From contig NZ_JBLBVM010000040.1 of NCBI RefSeq assembly GCF_047250385.1, positions 32,722 to 96,721 on the forward strand: DNA of 64,000 nucleotides. The letters are read 5' to 3'. Position numbers and translations under genes: made by a program. The notes beneath the pieces are model-generated. The model had not been told where the DNA came from, ran no database searches, and saw nothing but the letters and a program-made list of their open reading frames with translations. This document shows, piece after piece, positions 51,799-60,186 of the stretch; positions within the stretch are counted from its first letter, which is position 1, and each line of letters begins with the position of its first letter. The stretch comes from Glaciecola sp047250385. GTDB taxonomy: Bacteria; Pseudomonadota; Gammaproteobacteria; Enterobacterales; Alteromonadaceae.

Positions 51799-53211
51799 CT
51801 ATTTCCCTTCGTATACCTTCACATATTTTTCAGCGGCTTGTTTCCACGTGAACTTTTTTTCCATTCCTCGCTTAATGACAGCCTTGAATGTTTTACTATC
51901 TTCGAGTCGAAGAAGAAGAGCTTTTCTGACCACACTGAGCAAAGCTTCCGGAGAAGGTTCGTTGAATACGAAGCCTGTACTATTTGGTTCATCAACATCT
52001 GTTATAGTGTCTTTCAAGCCGCCAATGCCGCGAACAATTGGTACCGTGCCATACGCGAGGCTGTACATTTGATTGAGCCCGCAGGGTTCAAACTCTGAAG
52101 GCATCAGAAAAAAATCTGCGCCAGCTTCAACTTTGTGAGCATAGTCAGGTTTAAAATCTTCGATAAACACAAACTGCTTAGGGTGAGCATCAGCAATGCG
52201 GTGCAACTCTTGAGTGATGTCTTTCTGGCCTGTTCCAACCAAGGCAATTTGAACTTTATGCTTGAGGATATCCTCTATAATTGGCATTAAGTAGCCGAAG
52301 CCTTTTTGTAAAGTCGTTCTACAAACCATGCCAAGTACAGGCACTCTTGCACTTACTTGTAGACCAAACTCTTTTTGAAGATCCTTTTTACATGCGGCTT
52401 TACCAGACATGTCATCCACAGAATAATGCGCGGCGATGAACTCGTCAGTGCTTGGATCCCATTGTTCATAATCGCAACCATTAAGTACGCCTTCAACGGA
52501 ATTTATGCGTTGTCGAATAACATCGTCGATTCCATGGCTACCTAAAGGGGTAGAGATTTCTTGCGCATAACTCACGCTTACTGGGCAAATGCTATCAGCA
52601 TATAACAAGCCGGTTTTCAGCATATTCAAATAATTATGCTCAACATACATGCCAGGGGCAGATGCTTCAACGCTTGGGATATTGTTTAAATTATCAGTGC
52701 CTTGAAACGCGGCGTTATGAATAGTGAGAACGCTTTTAGTCTTTGCAAAATATTCATAAGAAAGTGGCGAATGCTTAGCAAAATAGCATGCCATCGACGT
52801 ATGCCAATCATTCGTATGTAAAATATCAGGTTTAAAGCCCACTGCTTCCGCTGTTTTTAATGCGGCTAGCGAGAAGAAGGTAAATTTCTCGGCGTTGCTA
52901 ATTTCAGCATCTTCACTGTAAAGCTGGTCGTTATTAAAATACTCTGGGAAGTCGACGAAGTAGATAGTGATGCCATTGAAATTAAGTGATTTAATATCAA
53001 AGGCATAGCTACGGCCATTGGTGTAGATTATTTGTTGAGGCGTCGCATTGGATAAATTTAAGGATTCTGCGGCGGCTTTGTAATAGGGAAGGATAATGGC
53101 AACTTCGTGGCCGAGCTCAGACAGCGCAATAGGCAGGGCCTTGCCAACATCGGCTAGTCCGCCAGTTTTTACAATATCTTCAACTTCAGAAATTAAAAAG
53201 AGTATTTTCAT
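51799..53211 (-). CDS. glgA: Glycogen synthase GlgA
   Basis: GT5 glycosyltransferase that extends glycogen from ADP-glucose, 470 residues. The N-terminal KTGGLADV (residues 16-23) binds ADP-glucose, and the C-terminal EPCGLNQMYSLAYGTVPIVRGIGGL (short part: EPCGLNQMYSLAYG) holds the donor-binding glutamate. An AAAGGGA site lies before the ATG. No other glg genes are adjacent, so the pathway is split in this genome. It lies downstream of the rsmC-trmB unit on the same strand, 30 bases after rsmC. Confidence 0.95.
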   Translation of the reverse strand: MKILFLISEVEDIVKTGGLADVGKALPIALSELGHEVAIILPYYKAAAESLNLSNATPQQIIYTNGRSYAFDIKSLNFNGITIYFVDFPEYFNNDQLYSEDAEISNAEKFTFFSLAALKTAEAVGFKPDILHTNDWHTSMACYFAKHSPLSYEYFAKTKSVLTIHNAAFQGTDNLNNIPSVEASAPGMYVEHNYLNMLKTGLLYADSICPVSVSYAQEISTPLGSHGIDDVIRQRINSVEGVLNGCDYEQWDPSTDEFIAAHYSVDDMSGKAACKKDLQKEFGLQVSARVPVLGMVCRTTLQKGFGYLMPIIEDILKHKVQIALVGTGQKDITQELHRIADAHPKQFVFIEDFKPDYAHKVEAGADFFLMPSEFEPCGLNQMYSLAYGTVPIVRGIGGLKDTITDVDEPNSTGFVFNEPSPEALLSVVRKALLLRLEDSKTFKAVIKRGMEKKFTWKQAAEKYVKVYEGK

Positions 53212-53241
53212 AGTGTCCCTTTCACAACAAATAATGTTTTC

Positions 53242-54306
53242 TTACTTTGCTGCTTCGTAGATGTTGTATTTATTCGTGCTAACGAGAGTTTTAGAACGGA
53301 AATACAAACCGTTCATTACTTCACTGTAAGGCAAAAATTTGTTTGCCACAATATCAAGAGTGCCACGAGCCCGAGTCTGTTTATGAGCCAAGGCGATAAA
53401 TTGCTGAGTAATACTGTAATCATTGTGAATGCCAGTGTGGAATGGCGGGTTGCTAATTATGTGATCGAAATAACCTTCCACATGCTTCATGCCGTCGCTC
53501 GCAATTACATTTCCTTCAACGCCATTTAGAGCAAGTGTTTGTTTTGTGCAATACACAGCAAGCGCCGAGACGTCGCTCATCGTTAATTTTACTTTCGCAT
53601 TTAATTTAGCCAAGTAAGTGCCAATGATGCCCGTTCCACATGCAAAGTCTAAAACTTGACCTTTCATATTTAGTAGCTTCGTCGAACGTGGTTCGAACTG
53701 CGCCAATAATAGCTGTGTACCGGGGTCAAACTGCTTGTGACCAAAAACCCCTGGTAATGAGAATACTTTTATTTCTTCGCCGTTTACCGAGTAAGTTCTT
53801 ACAACGCCGAAGCCCTTAATGTCGAAAGGTTTCGCGTTTGGAGTTTCAATTTCAACGCAAATTAAACCGCAATGTTTTGCGCCGTCTATTTTGTTAACCG
53901 TTGAACCCAATCGCTCTAATAATTTACCGACGCTTTTAATTCCGGCCTTGTTTTCACCAACGATCATTAACTTGCCACCAACTTTAACCAATTCGGCAAG
54001 ATTCGCAATTAGCATTTCGAGATGCTGCTTTGCTTTAGGTAAATATATGACAGCACCGTCTAACTGTTGTTTATCCTTCAGATCATCGAGGCTAAAACTC
54101 GCTGCAAATACTTGTGGAAACTTACTTGTGTTCTCACTTTGGAAATAAACATCATGAAATTGGTGTAAGCCAGTGATATCGGCATCGACACTTGGGTCAC
54201 GCAATTCATCAAAAATGGCTGCATCAGAGGGATTCACTATCGCCCATTTGCCATTTTCAAATATTTCGGTGTTGCGTAACAGTAACTGACTAGGTAATGA
54301 CAGCAT
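53242..54306 (-). CDS. rsmC: 16S rRNA (guanine-1207-N2) methyltransferase RsmC
   Basis: SAM-dependent enzyme that methylates G1207 of 16S rRNA. The 354-residue chain is a duplicated Rossmann pair; the second half is active, with VLDFACGTGIIGTYLAKLN (short part: DFACGTGIIG) as motif I and ISNPPFHTG (near 282) as the N-methyltransferase NPPF motif. HDYSITQQFIALAHKQT and YSEVMNGLYFRSKTLVSTNKYNIYEA (short part: NKYNIYEA) are typical of RsmC. Its ATG follows directly on the trmB stop codon, so translation is probably coupled. Confidence 0.93.
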   Translation of the reverse strand: MLSLPSQLLLRNTEIFENGKWAIVNPSDAAIFDELRDPSVDADITGLHQFHDVYFQSENTSKFPQVFAASFSLDDLKDKQQLDGAVIYLPKAKQHLEMLIANLAELVKVGGKLMIVGENKAGIKSVGKLLERLGSTVNKIDGAKHCGLICVEIETPNAKPFDIKGFGVVRTYSVNGEEIKVFSLPGVFGHKQFDPGTQLLLAQFEPRSTKLLNMKGQVLDFACGTGIIGTYLAKLNAKVKLTMSDVSALAVYCTKQTLALNGVEGNVIASDGMKHVEGYFDHIISNPPFHTGIHNDYSITQQFIALAHKQTRARGTLDIVANKFLPYSEVMNGLYFRSKTLVSTNKYNIYEAAK

Positions 54307-55032
54307 TTAGCTTACTCGCTTAAAAATAATATCCCAAACGCCGTGACCAAGCTTTTGGCCTCGCACTTCGAATTTGGTAATAGGACGATATTCTGGGCGA
54401 GGAACAAAACCATTCGCACCCTCGCTTGATGTGTTTTCAAAGCCTTCAGCTTGGGTCATCACATCCATCATGTGTTCTGCATATGGTTCCCAGTCGGTCG
54501 CCATGTGGAACGTACCGCCAATAGCTAGTTTGCTGCGAATCTTTTGTACAAAATCAGGTTGTACTATGCGGCGTTTATGATGGCGCGTTTTATGCCAAGG
54601 ATCAGGAAAATATAATTGTAGGCGATGTAATGAATTATCAGCAACGGATTGAGCTAAGACTTCAACAGCATCGTGTTCGAATACGCGCAGGTTTTCCACG
54701 CCAGCCTCTTCAGCATCAGCTAAACAAGCGCCAACACCTGGGCGATGAACTTCTATGCCAATGAAATTATTTTCTGGTGCTGCGGCTGCCATTTCAACTA
54801 AAGACTTACCCATACCGAAACCTATCTCTAGTACGGTAGGTGCTGAGCGCCCAAATACTTCATCGAAGTTGAGCATACCTTGTTCAATTGATAGGCCTTT
54901 GCTTGGCCAGTTCACTTCAATAGCTCTTGCTTGAGCATTGGTTAGGCGTCCCTCGCGTTTAACAAAGCTTTTTACTTTGCTGATATATACGCCTGCTGCG
55001 CGGGCTTCTTCTTCGCTCTTGAATGACTTCAT
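54307..55032 (-). CDS. trmB: tRNA (guanine-46-N7)-methyltransferase TrmB
   Basis: Enzyme that makes m7G46 in tRNA variable loops. The 241 residues show VLEIGFGMGKSLVEMA (SAM motif I), NFIGIEVHRPGVG, and the catalytic FPDPWHKTRHHKRR loop, plus an N-terminal RREGRLT-like region. Length matches gammaproteobacterial TrmB. It is divergent from mutY, the ancestral neighbour in this group (trmB-mutY-yggX). No space separates its stop from the rsmC start. Confidence 0.96.
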   Translation of the reverse strand: MKSFKSEEEARAAGVYISKVKSFVKREGRLTNAQARAIEVNWPSKGLSIEQGMLNFDEVFGRSAPTVLEIGFGMGKSLVEMAAAAPENNFIGIEVHRPGVGACLADAEEAGVENLRVFEHDAVEVLAQSVADNSLHRLQLYFPDPWHKTRHHKRRIVQPDFVQKIRSKLAIGGTFHMATDWEPYAEHMMDVMTQAEGFENTSSEGANGFVPRPEYRPITKFEVRGQKLGHGVWDIIFKRVS

Positions 55033-55171
55033 GTATATCGTGATCTTTATTAAGTGTTTGGTAAATTAAAAGACTGGCCGAAAGTTATCTACAAAAACGT
55101 TATCGACAAATTAGTCTATTAGTACAAAAGTTCGGTATTATAATTCATTCTTTGGCAGATGTGCGGTTAAT

Positions 55172-56383
55172 GTGACTTCCAGTAGCTTTTCTTTTTCAAA
55201 TACGCTTTTAACTTGGTTTGACCAACACGGGCGTAAAAATTTACCTTGGCAAAAAAACAAATCCCCTTACTCTGTATGGATTTCGGAGATAATGTTGCAA
55301 CAAACTCAGGTTGCGACAGTTATCCCTTATTACGAAACCTTCATGCAACGGTTTCCAACGGTTAATGACTTAGCTAATTCACCTGTTGATGAAGTACTTC
55401 ATTTATGGACAGGTCTCGGTTACTACGCCAGAGCACGAAACCTCCATAAAGCGGCGCAAAAAGTGCGTGATACTCATGATGGTGTGTTCCCAGAAACCTT
55501 TGATGAGCTCATTGATTTGCCAGGAATTGGCCGATCTACTGCCGCAGCGATATTATCCTTATCTTTGAATAAAGCTTACGCCGTTATGGATGGGAACGTG
55601 AAGCGAGTACTTACTCGCTTTTTGGGCATCGAAGGCTGGCCAGGCGCGAAGAAAATAGAAGACCTATTATGGGAAGAAGCCGAGAAACTAAAACCAGATG
55701 CTTCTAAGGTCGCTAATTGTGATACTAAAAGCGCTGAAATGAGCTTAAATTCAGAACCTAGGTACGATGACTACACTCAAGCGATAATGGATTTTGGCGC
55801 CACGTTGTGCACACGTTCCAAGCCAAGTTGTGATTCTTGCCCTATGCAAATGCATTGCTTAGCTTTTGCCCAAGGAAGACAGTCAGAACTGCCATTCAAA
55901 AAACCTAAAAAACAAATTCCTACTAAATACACAACTATGTTGATCCCGTCTTATAACGGGCAAGTTTTATTGCAACAACGACCTTCAACTGGAATTTGGG
56001 GAGGCCTTTGGGGATTTTTGGAAACAGGGTTTGATACAGACAATGAAAAAACAGCAGACGAAGCTTTATCGCAACTTGAAGCAAGCTTGCGAAACGTGAA
56101 CTTAGAAGATGCGAGAATGCGTGAACTAGAGACATTTAAGCATACCTTCAGCCATTTTCATTTGATGATACTGCCTGTATTGATTGAGTTAAAACTACCA
56201 CCAAATCAGTCAGTGGAAGAGAACATAAATCAGTTTGGAACAGATTTAGCCACTAAAGGCCCAAATGAGGAGAGGCAGGAAGCTGCAAAGCGCCAGATTT
56301 GGTTCGATTCGTATAGACCAAGTAAAATTGGTCTATCAGCACCCACTATGAAAATTCTCGATATATTGAAAAATGATTATTAG
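55172..56383 (+). CDS. mutY: A/G-specific adenine glycosylase MutY
   Basis: Repair enzyme removing adenine opposite 8-oxoguanine. It has the helix-hairpin-helix LPGIGRSTAAAIL, catalytic Glu in SEIMLQQTQV and Asp in VMDGNVKRV, and the iron-sulfur cysteines in the pattern C-x6-C-x2-C-x5-C (CTRSKPSCDSCPMQMHC). The C-terminal Nudix-like domain reads 8-oxoguanine. At 403 residues it is about 50 longer than E. coli MutY, with an insert between the HhH domain and the cluster (about residues 175-198) and another near 350-370. It starts at GTG. YggX follows. Confidence 0.95.
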   Translation: MTSSSFSFSNTLLTWFDQHGRKNLPWQKNKSPYSVWISEIMLQQTQVATVIPYYETFMQRFPTVNDLANSPVDEVLHLWTGLGYYARARNLHKAAQKVRDTHDGVFPETFDELIDLPGIGRSTAAAILSLSLNKAYAVMDGNVKRVLTRFLGIEGWPGAKKIEDLLWEEAEKLKPDASKVANCDTKSAEMSLNSEPRYDDYTQAIMDFGATLCTRSKPSCDSCPMQMHCLAFAQGRQSELPFKKPKKQIPTKYTTMLIPSYNGQVLLQQRPSTGIWGGLWGFLETGFDTDNEKTADEALSQLEASLRNVNLEDARMRELETFKHTFSHFHLMILPVLIELKLPPNQSVEENINQFGTDLATKGPNEERQEAAKRQIWFDSYRPSKIGLSAPTMKILDILKNDY

Positions 56384-56607
56384 ATATTCCTGAGCTTCGA
56401 CAAAGAATTACTCACTTTTTAAAGAATGAATGCTGAAGTATAGGGCGAATATACGCTATACTCTCAGCAACTAAAATCCACCTCGTTTTACTTTGTTTCG
56501 TGGTGTCGTAACAGCATTCAGCATTACGCTGAGTAGTGCGTCACAATGAGAATTTAGCTTGCAGGGCAGGCTAAGTAGTATAGAAACGATATTTAAAGGT
56601 AATTGAA

Positions 56608-56880
56608 ATGGCAAGAACGGTAAATTGTGTACATTTGAACAAAGAAGCTGATGGATTAGATTTTCAACTGTATCCCGGTGAAGTTGGAAAACGCATCTAT
56701 GATTCAATTTCGAAGGAAGCTTTTAGTTTGTGGCAAAAAAAGCAAACCATGCTTATCAACGAAAATAAGTTGAACATGATGGAAGCTAACGATCGTAAGT
56801 TTCTTGAAGAGAAAATGGTCGCGTTCTTGTTTGAAGGTATTGAACCCACGATTGAGGGTTACGTTCCGCCTACAAAATAA
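56608..56880 (+). CDS. yggX: Iron(II)-trafficking protein YggX
   Basis: Small protein (90 residues) that protects iron-sulfur clusters from oxidative damage. Cys7 (MARTVNCVHLNKEADGLDF), GEVGKRIYDSISKEAFSLWQKKQTMLINENKLNMM (short part: SKEAFSLWQKKQTMLINE) and the C-terminal FLFEG are the family signatures. AAAGG lies before the ATG. Its place after mutY is conserved in gammaproteobacteria and fits a shared oxidative-damage role. Confidence 0.96.
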   Translation: MARTVNCVHLNKEADGLDFQLYPGEVGKRIYDSISKEAFSLWQKKQTMLINENKLNMMEANDRKFLEEKMVAFLFEGIEPTIEGYVPPTK

Positions 56881-57002
56881 CCGTTTGAGCCCTTTTATTC
56901 AGATAAAGTTACAAAAACATCAAAAATCAGTTGACTTGGAAGGGCAAAATCCGTTTAATACGCACCCACAGCGATTTACAGCGTTAAAACGCACTCGCGA
57001 AT

Positions 57003-57078
57003 GCCTCGATAGCTCAGTTGGTAGAGCAGCGGATTGAAAATCCGCGTGTCCCTGGTTCGATCCCGGGTCGAGGCACCA
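57003..57078 (+). tRNA. tRNA-Phe (anticodon GAA), CCA encoded
   Basis: A 76-base cloverleaf. The acceptor stem is GCCTCGA/TCGAGGC, with discriminator A and encoded CCA (57076-57078). The D stem/loop contains AGCTCAGTTGGTAGAGCA; the anticodon stem GCGGA/TCCGC encloses loop TTGAAAA with GAA at its centre; the T arm is GGTTCGATCCC. All stems pair as expected for tRNA-Phe. A strong terminator follows. Confidence 0.97.
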
Positions 57079-57091
57079 TTTATTCCAAGAG

Positions 57092-57120
57092 CCCTGAACA
57101 GAAATGTTCGGGGTTTTTTC
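57092..57120 (+). terminator. Terminator after tRNA-Phe
   Basis: CCCTGAACA (57092-57100), loop GAAA, and TGTTCGGGG (57105-57113) pair over 9 bp (one G-T), followed by six T. It is a strong rho-independent terminator. Confidence 0.88.
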
Positions 57121-57344
57121 GTTTTAGTCTGTCGAACGTCAGATGAAGGCAGAACTTTTATAAAATGTTAATGCTCGTACTTTTAATTCATAACTAGGCA
57201 TTCAGACTTACGCGGCACTTATATGTTGCAAGATCGCATGCGAATAATGCAAACTAGGCATTATTAGAAGCATTTTTTCTATGCACGATAACTACATCCT
57301 TGTTCTTCCACTGTCTTACAGCGACAAAGAGTATTAGAGGCCTT

Positions 57345-58427
57345 ATGCAATACCGACTAAACAAGCGTTATTCAGATTACGCTAGCGTTCATGAAATCAG
57401 TAAACTGGCTTTGAGTATTAGCGATAAATACGAAATAGAGGCCTTGATGATTGGTGGCTCTTTACTTGGTTTAGTGCGTGATGGGGATCTGTTGCCGTGG
57501 GATAAAGACGTTGATTTCGCTGTATTTGAAAAAGACATCGACAAAACTTTTGCTTTAGAAGGTGAGTTCCGCGCCGCTGGCTTTGAGTGTCGCTTGCATT
57601 ACCTTGGTGTAAGAAGCCCTGAGTCATTGCAAAAAGGTAAAGCGCTACTGTTAGAGTTGCAGCAACGATTAAATGAACTGGGAATCGAAAATTGTCAGCT
57701 AAACGGAGGTTTGCTTAATCTTTACCGCGACGGCGAATTATTCTCTGAATCGCAAGCTTTATCAATGCTGTTGAATACAAACAATATCGACACAATGCGC
57801 GATGTTAAAGCGCGAATCTCAGATTTAGGCGACACATATTTAAATGTAGATGGCGACTTTACGAAAGGCGTCATACTGATTGCCGGTGAATGGCGTATCA
57901 ATTTATTTTGTTATCACCAAAATCCAGATGATCAAAGTGAGTTTGGTTGGAGCGATCTGAATTGTGATCATTGGTTTTCATCGCCATTATTTCCAGCGCA
58001 AACAAAAGAAGTTCACGGTATGACTCTGAATTTACCGAATGACTTTGAAGGTCATTTGTTAGCCCGATTCGGTAAAAACTGGCACAAGCCCTCACCATCC
58101 CAATTCTCTAATGGTCGTGTAGAAGGCTGGATGCAGCTATATAAAGACGGAGTGATGGTCGATTACATTGTGCATTATGTTAGAGGTGAGAAAACCTATT
58201 GGTTCGAGCCTGCAGCGAATGTGATCAGCACTAAAGGATTTTTACCCGCAACCCTAGAAGACACACCTGCTGGCAAATTGTTGATGCCTGACCACCCTGA
58301 AATCTTCCTAACCGAGCATTACGGCGATTGGAAAACACCTGTCAAAAGCTGGAATGGAGCGGTTGATAACCCGACTATTGTGCCTAGTGATGAAGCAATG
58401 CAGGCGATCATTAATCCTAAATCTTAG
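57345..58427 (+). CDS. LicD-like nucleotidyltransferase-fold protein
   Basis: A 360-residue protein with the LicD/fukutin-type start: IGGSLLGLVRDGDLLPWDKDVDF (residues 36-58; short part GGSLLGLVRDGDLLPWD), with the GGS loop and the acidic Asp53/Asp55/Asp57 set that binds metal. LicD enzymes transfer phosphocholine or related groups onto sugars of surface glycans. Here the C-terminal two thirds do not match the standard LicD length, so the acceptor is open. Start at ATG 57345 is backed by GAGG six bases upstream. Its end overlaps the convergent methyltransferase gene by 11 bases. Confidence 0.75.
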   Translation: MQYRLNKRYSDYASVHEISKLALSISDKYEIEALMIGGSLLGLVRDGDLLPWDKDVDFAVFEKDIDKTFALEGEFRAAGFECRLHYLGVRSPESLQKGKALLLELQQRLNELGIENCQLNGGLLNLYRDGELFSESQALSMLLNTNNIDTMRDVKARISDLGDTYLNVDGDFTKGVILIAGEWRINLFCYHQNPDDQSEFGWSDLNCDHWFSSPLFPAQTKEVHGMTLNLPNDFEGHLLARFGKNWHKPSPSQFSNGRVEGWMQLYKDGVMVDYIVHYVRGEKTYWFEPAANVISTKGFLPATLEDTPAGKLLMPDHPEIFLTEHYGDWKTPVKSWNGAVDNPTIVPSDEAMQAIINPKS

Positions 58428-59403
58428 TTATCAGTAATGTGCCATTTTTATCTGCGATAGGTATTTTGGCTACCTTGCCATGCGCTTTTTCAAAGTCTGC
58501 AACGGCTTGTTTTACGCCTAAGAATTTGGGGTGATTATAATCATGTAACATTAAGAACCCGCCAGGAGAAAGTCGAGGGTAGAAGTATTCTAGCCCTGCT
58601 AACATGGGTTTGTATAGGTCGGCATCCATTGAAACAAACGCAAATTGGTCTTCAATTCCGCTAGCTGTTTCAGGGAAGAAACCTTTGCAAACCACACAGT
58701 TTTTTGGGCTGGTCATTTTTGCTAAGACCATTTCTAATGTTGTATTGGTAAATCTATCTACGTGATCGAAGATAGCGGATTCTGAATGTCCGTGCTCAAT
58801 GTCAAATTTCTCATCTTTCTCATCGAAGCCTTCAAAGGTGTCAAACAGATAGAATGTTCTAGAGGGAAATAGCGCATTGATGTACTTTGCAAAGTTTCCT
58901 TGATAAACACCTAACTCAGCAACCGAACCGGGCACGTCTGAGGCCTTTATTTGCTCGGCCAACAATTCTAATTGCTTGAACCTTACATAGTCTCTTGAAT
59001 CAGTATATTGCTCTTCTAGAGTGGACTCAGTCTGATAGGATAAGGCTCGAGTAAGGACTGGGCGACATGGTTGCAAAGTATCATCAAAGGCAGGGCTATC
59101 GTCTAATAAGACTTTATCCAGAATATCAAAATAGCACTTAAAAAAGAGTACCTTAATTTTGCTCTTCTCTATGCCATGCTTTAGGCATTCGTAGTATGTG
59201 TCGGAAAATTGATTCGCAAGAAAGATTTGGTCAAATGCGATAGATGAGGCATCAGAGATCGAAGAGACAGGCTTGCCCAAAAAGTGAGTGTCGGGTTCAA
59301 CTGCAGAGCTCAGAACAAAACCCAAAATATTATATTGCTCACTTACCTTCTTATAAAATCGAAGTGCGCCATTTCCTGTGCCATAAATCAAAATATTTTG
59401 CAT
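58417..59403 (-). CDS. Two-domain protein: Rossmann-type N-domain and TylF/MycF-like O-methyltransferase
   Basis: A 328-residue protein from the ATG at 59403 (MQNILIYGTGNGALRFYKKV). The first ~105 residues form an NAD/CoA-binding-like Rossmann unit similar to the N-terminal part of PglD- or NeuD-like proteins (NILIYGTGNGALRF). The rest is a TylF-type methyltransferase (AELGVYQGNFAKYIN as SAM motif I; FVSMDADLYKPMLAGLEYFYPRLSPGGFLMLHDY, short part: VSMDADLYKP, with the metal-binding Asp pair). TylF-type enzymes methylate sugar hydroxyls of natural products or glycans. Convergent and overlapping with the LicD-like gene, so both may modify a surface glycan (inference). Confidence 0.8.
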   Translation of the reverse strand: MQNILIYGTGNGALRFYKKVSEQYNILGFVLSSAVEPDTHFLGKPVSSISDASSIAFDQIFLANQFSDTYYECLKHGIEKSKIKVLFFKCYFDILDKVLLDDSPAFDDTLQPCRPVLTRALSYQTESTLEEQYTDSRDYVRFKQLELLAEQIKASDVPGSVAELGVYQGNFAKYINALFPSRTFYLFDTFEGFDEKDEKFDIEHGHSESAIFDHVDRFTNTTLEMVLAKMTSPKNCVVCKGFFPETASGIEDQFAFVSMDADLYKPMLAGLEYFYPRLSPGGFLMLHDYNHPKFLGVKQAVADFEKAHGKVAKIPIADKNGTLLITKI

Positions 59404-59642
59404 GTGTCTCATCATCTATTGCTAAGCTTTTCATCATCATATTTAATAACGAATTGATTAGCAACGGATTATGAGTAAGCATACGCAAACACTATTGAAG
59501 GCAATAATCACTTACCTTTACTTACTCGTGCATGAATTAATCATTTGATTAGCACTTAGAATGAGTAAAGTCGCGGTGGTCTCTGTTATCATGACGGGAC
59601 AAGCCATTTAAATTAATTTGCTTCAACAAAAGGTAACAAGCC

Positions 59643-60059
59643 ATGATCAACACTAAAATATACAAAGCCGTTTATAGTCTATCTGAAAAGTTAATGGCGG
59701 CTGCTGAGCAAGAAAATAGAGAGTTGTTCGATTCTTTGTATGCCGAGTTGGAAGCTATTTGCATCGAAAACGAAAACACTGCCAAAGACCATCCTGAGCA
59801 ATGGGAAACACTGGCTGATTTTACCGAAGAGTTGGAAGATGCGGTTGTAATCTACGAAAAAGCGCTGGTAAAAGCGAAGGAAGCAAATTCTAAAGATCAT
59901 ATGTCCTCTATTGCTTTTTCCATGGCGAAAGTGAAAATCGATTTAGGCCAAACTGTTGACGCCATTAAGAATCTGAAAGAAGCGAAAATTAGTGCGAATA
60001 AGATTGAAGATAATGAGCTGAAAGCTGAGATAGATGACTTGCTAGAGGAATTATCGTAA
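59643..60059 (+). CDS. Small TPR-like helical protein
   Basis: A 138-residue acidic, helical protein without signal peptide. Two helical pairs resemble tetratricopeptide-like units (LYAELEAICIENENT; VDAIKNLKEAKISANKIEDNELKAEI), with alternating small and aromatic residues. I recognise no closer family. AAGGTAAC precedes the ATG. It is the first of a plus-strand group before the monooxygenase gene, but more than 120 bases separate them, so co-transcription is uncertain. It may be a protein-interaction adaptor. Confidence 0.65.
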   Translation: MINTKIYKAVYSLSEKLMAAAEQENRELFDSLYAELEAICIENENTAKDHPEQWETLADFTEELEDAVVIYEKALVKAKEANSKDHMSSIAFSMAKVKIDLGQTVDAIKNLKEAKISANKIEDNELKAEIDDLLEELS

Positions 60060-60186
60060 GACCAAGCAATTGGTTTTACCCCCGTCGAAAAAATAGAAGC
60101 TCAGGTTGGCTATAGGATTGGCATTTTCAGAACCCGCTAGCCTAGCTTCGTATGCAATCTAACAAAAAGAAATGGCGAATTAATTA

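Noticed and set aside
57003..59415. Genomic island inserted at tRNA-Phe
   Set aside because: No integrase and no repeated tRNA 3' end were seen in the following 7 kb.
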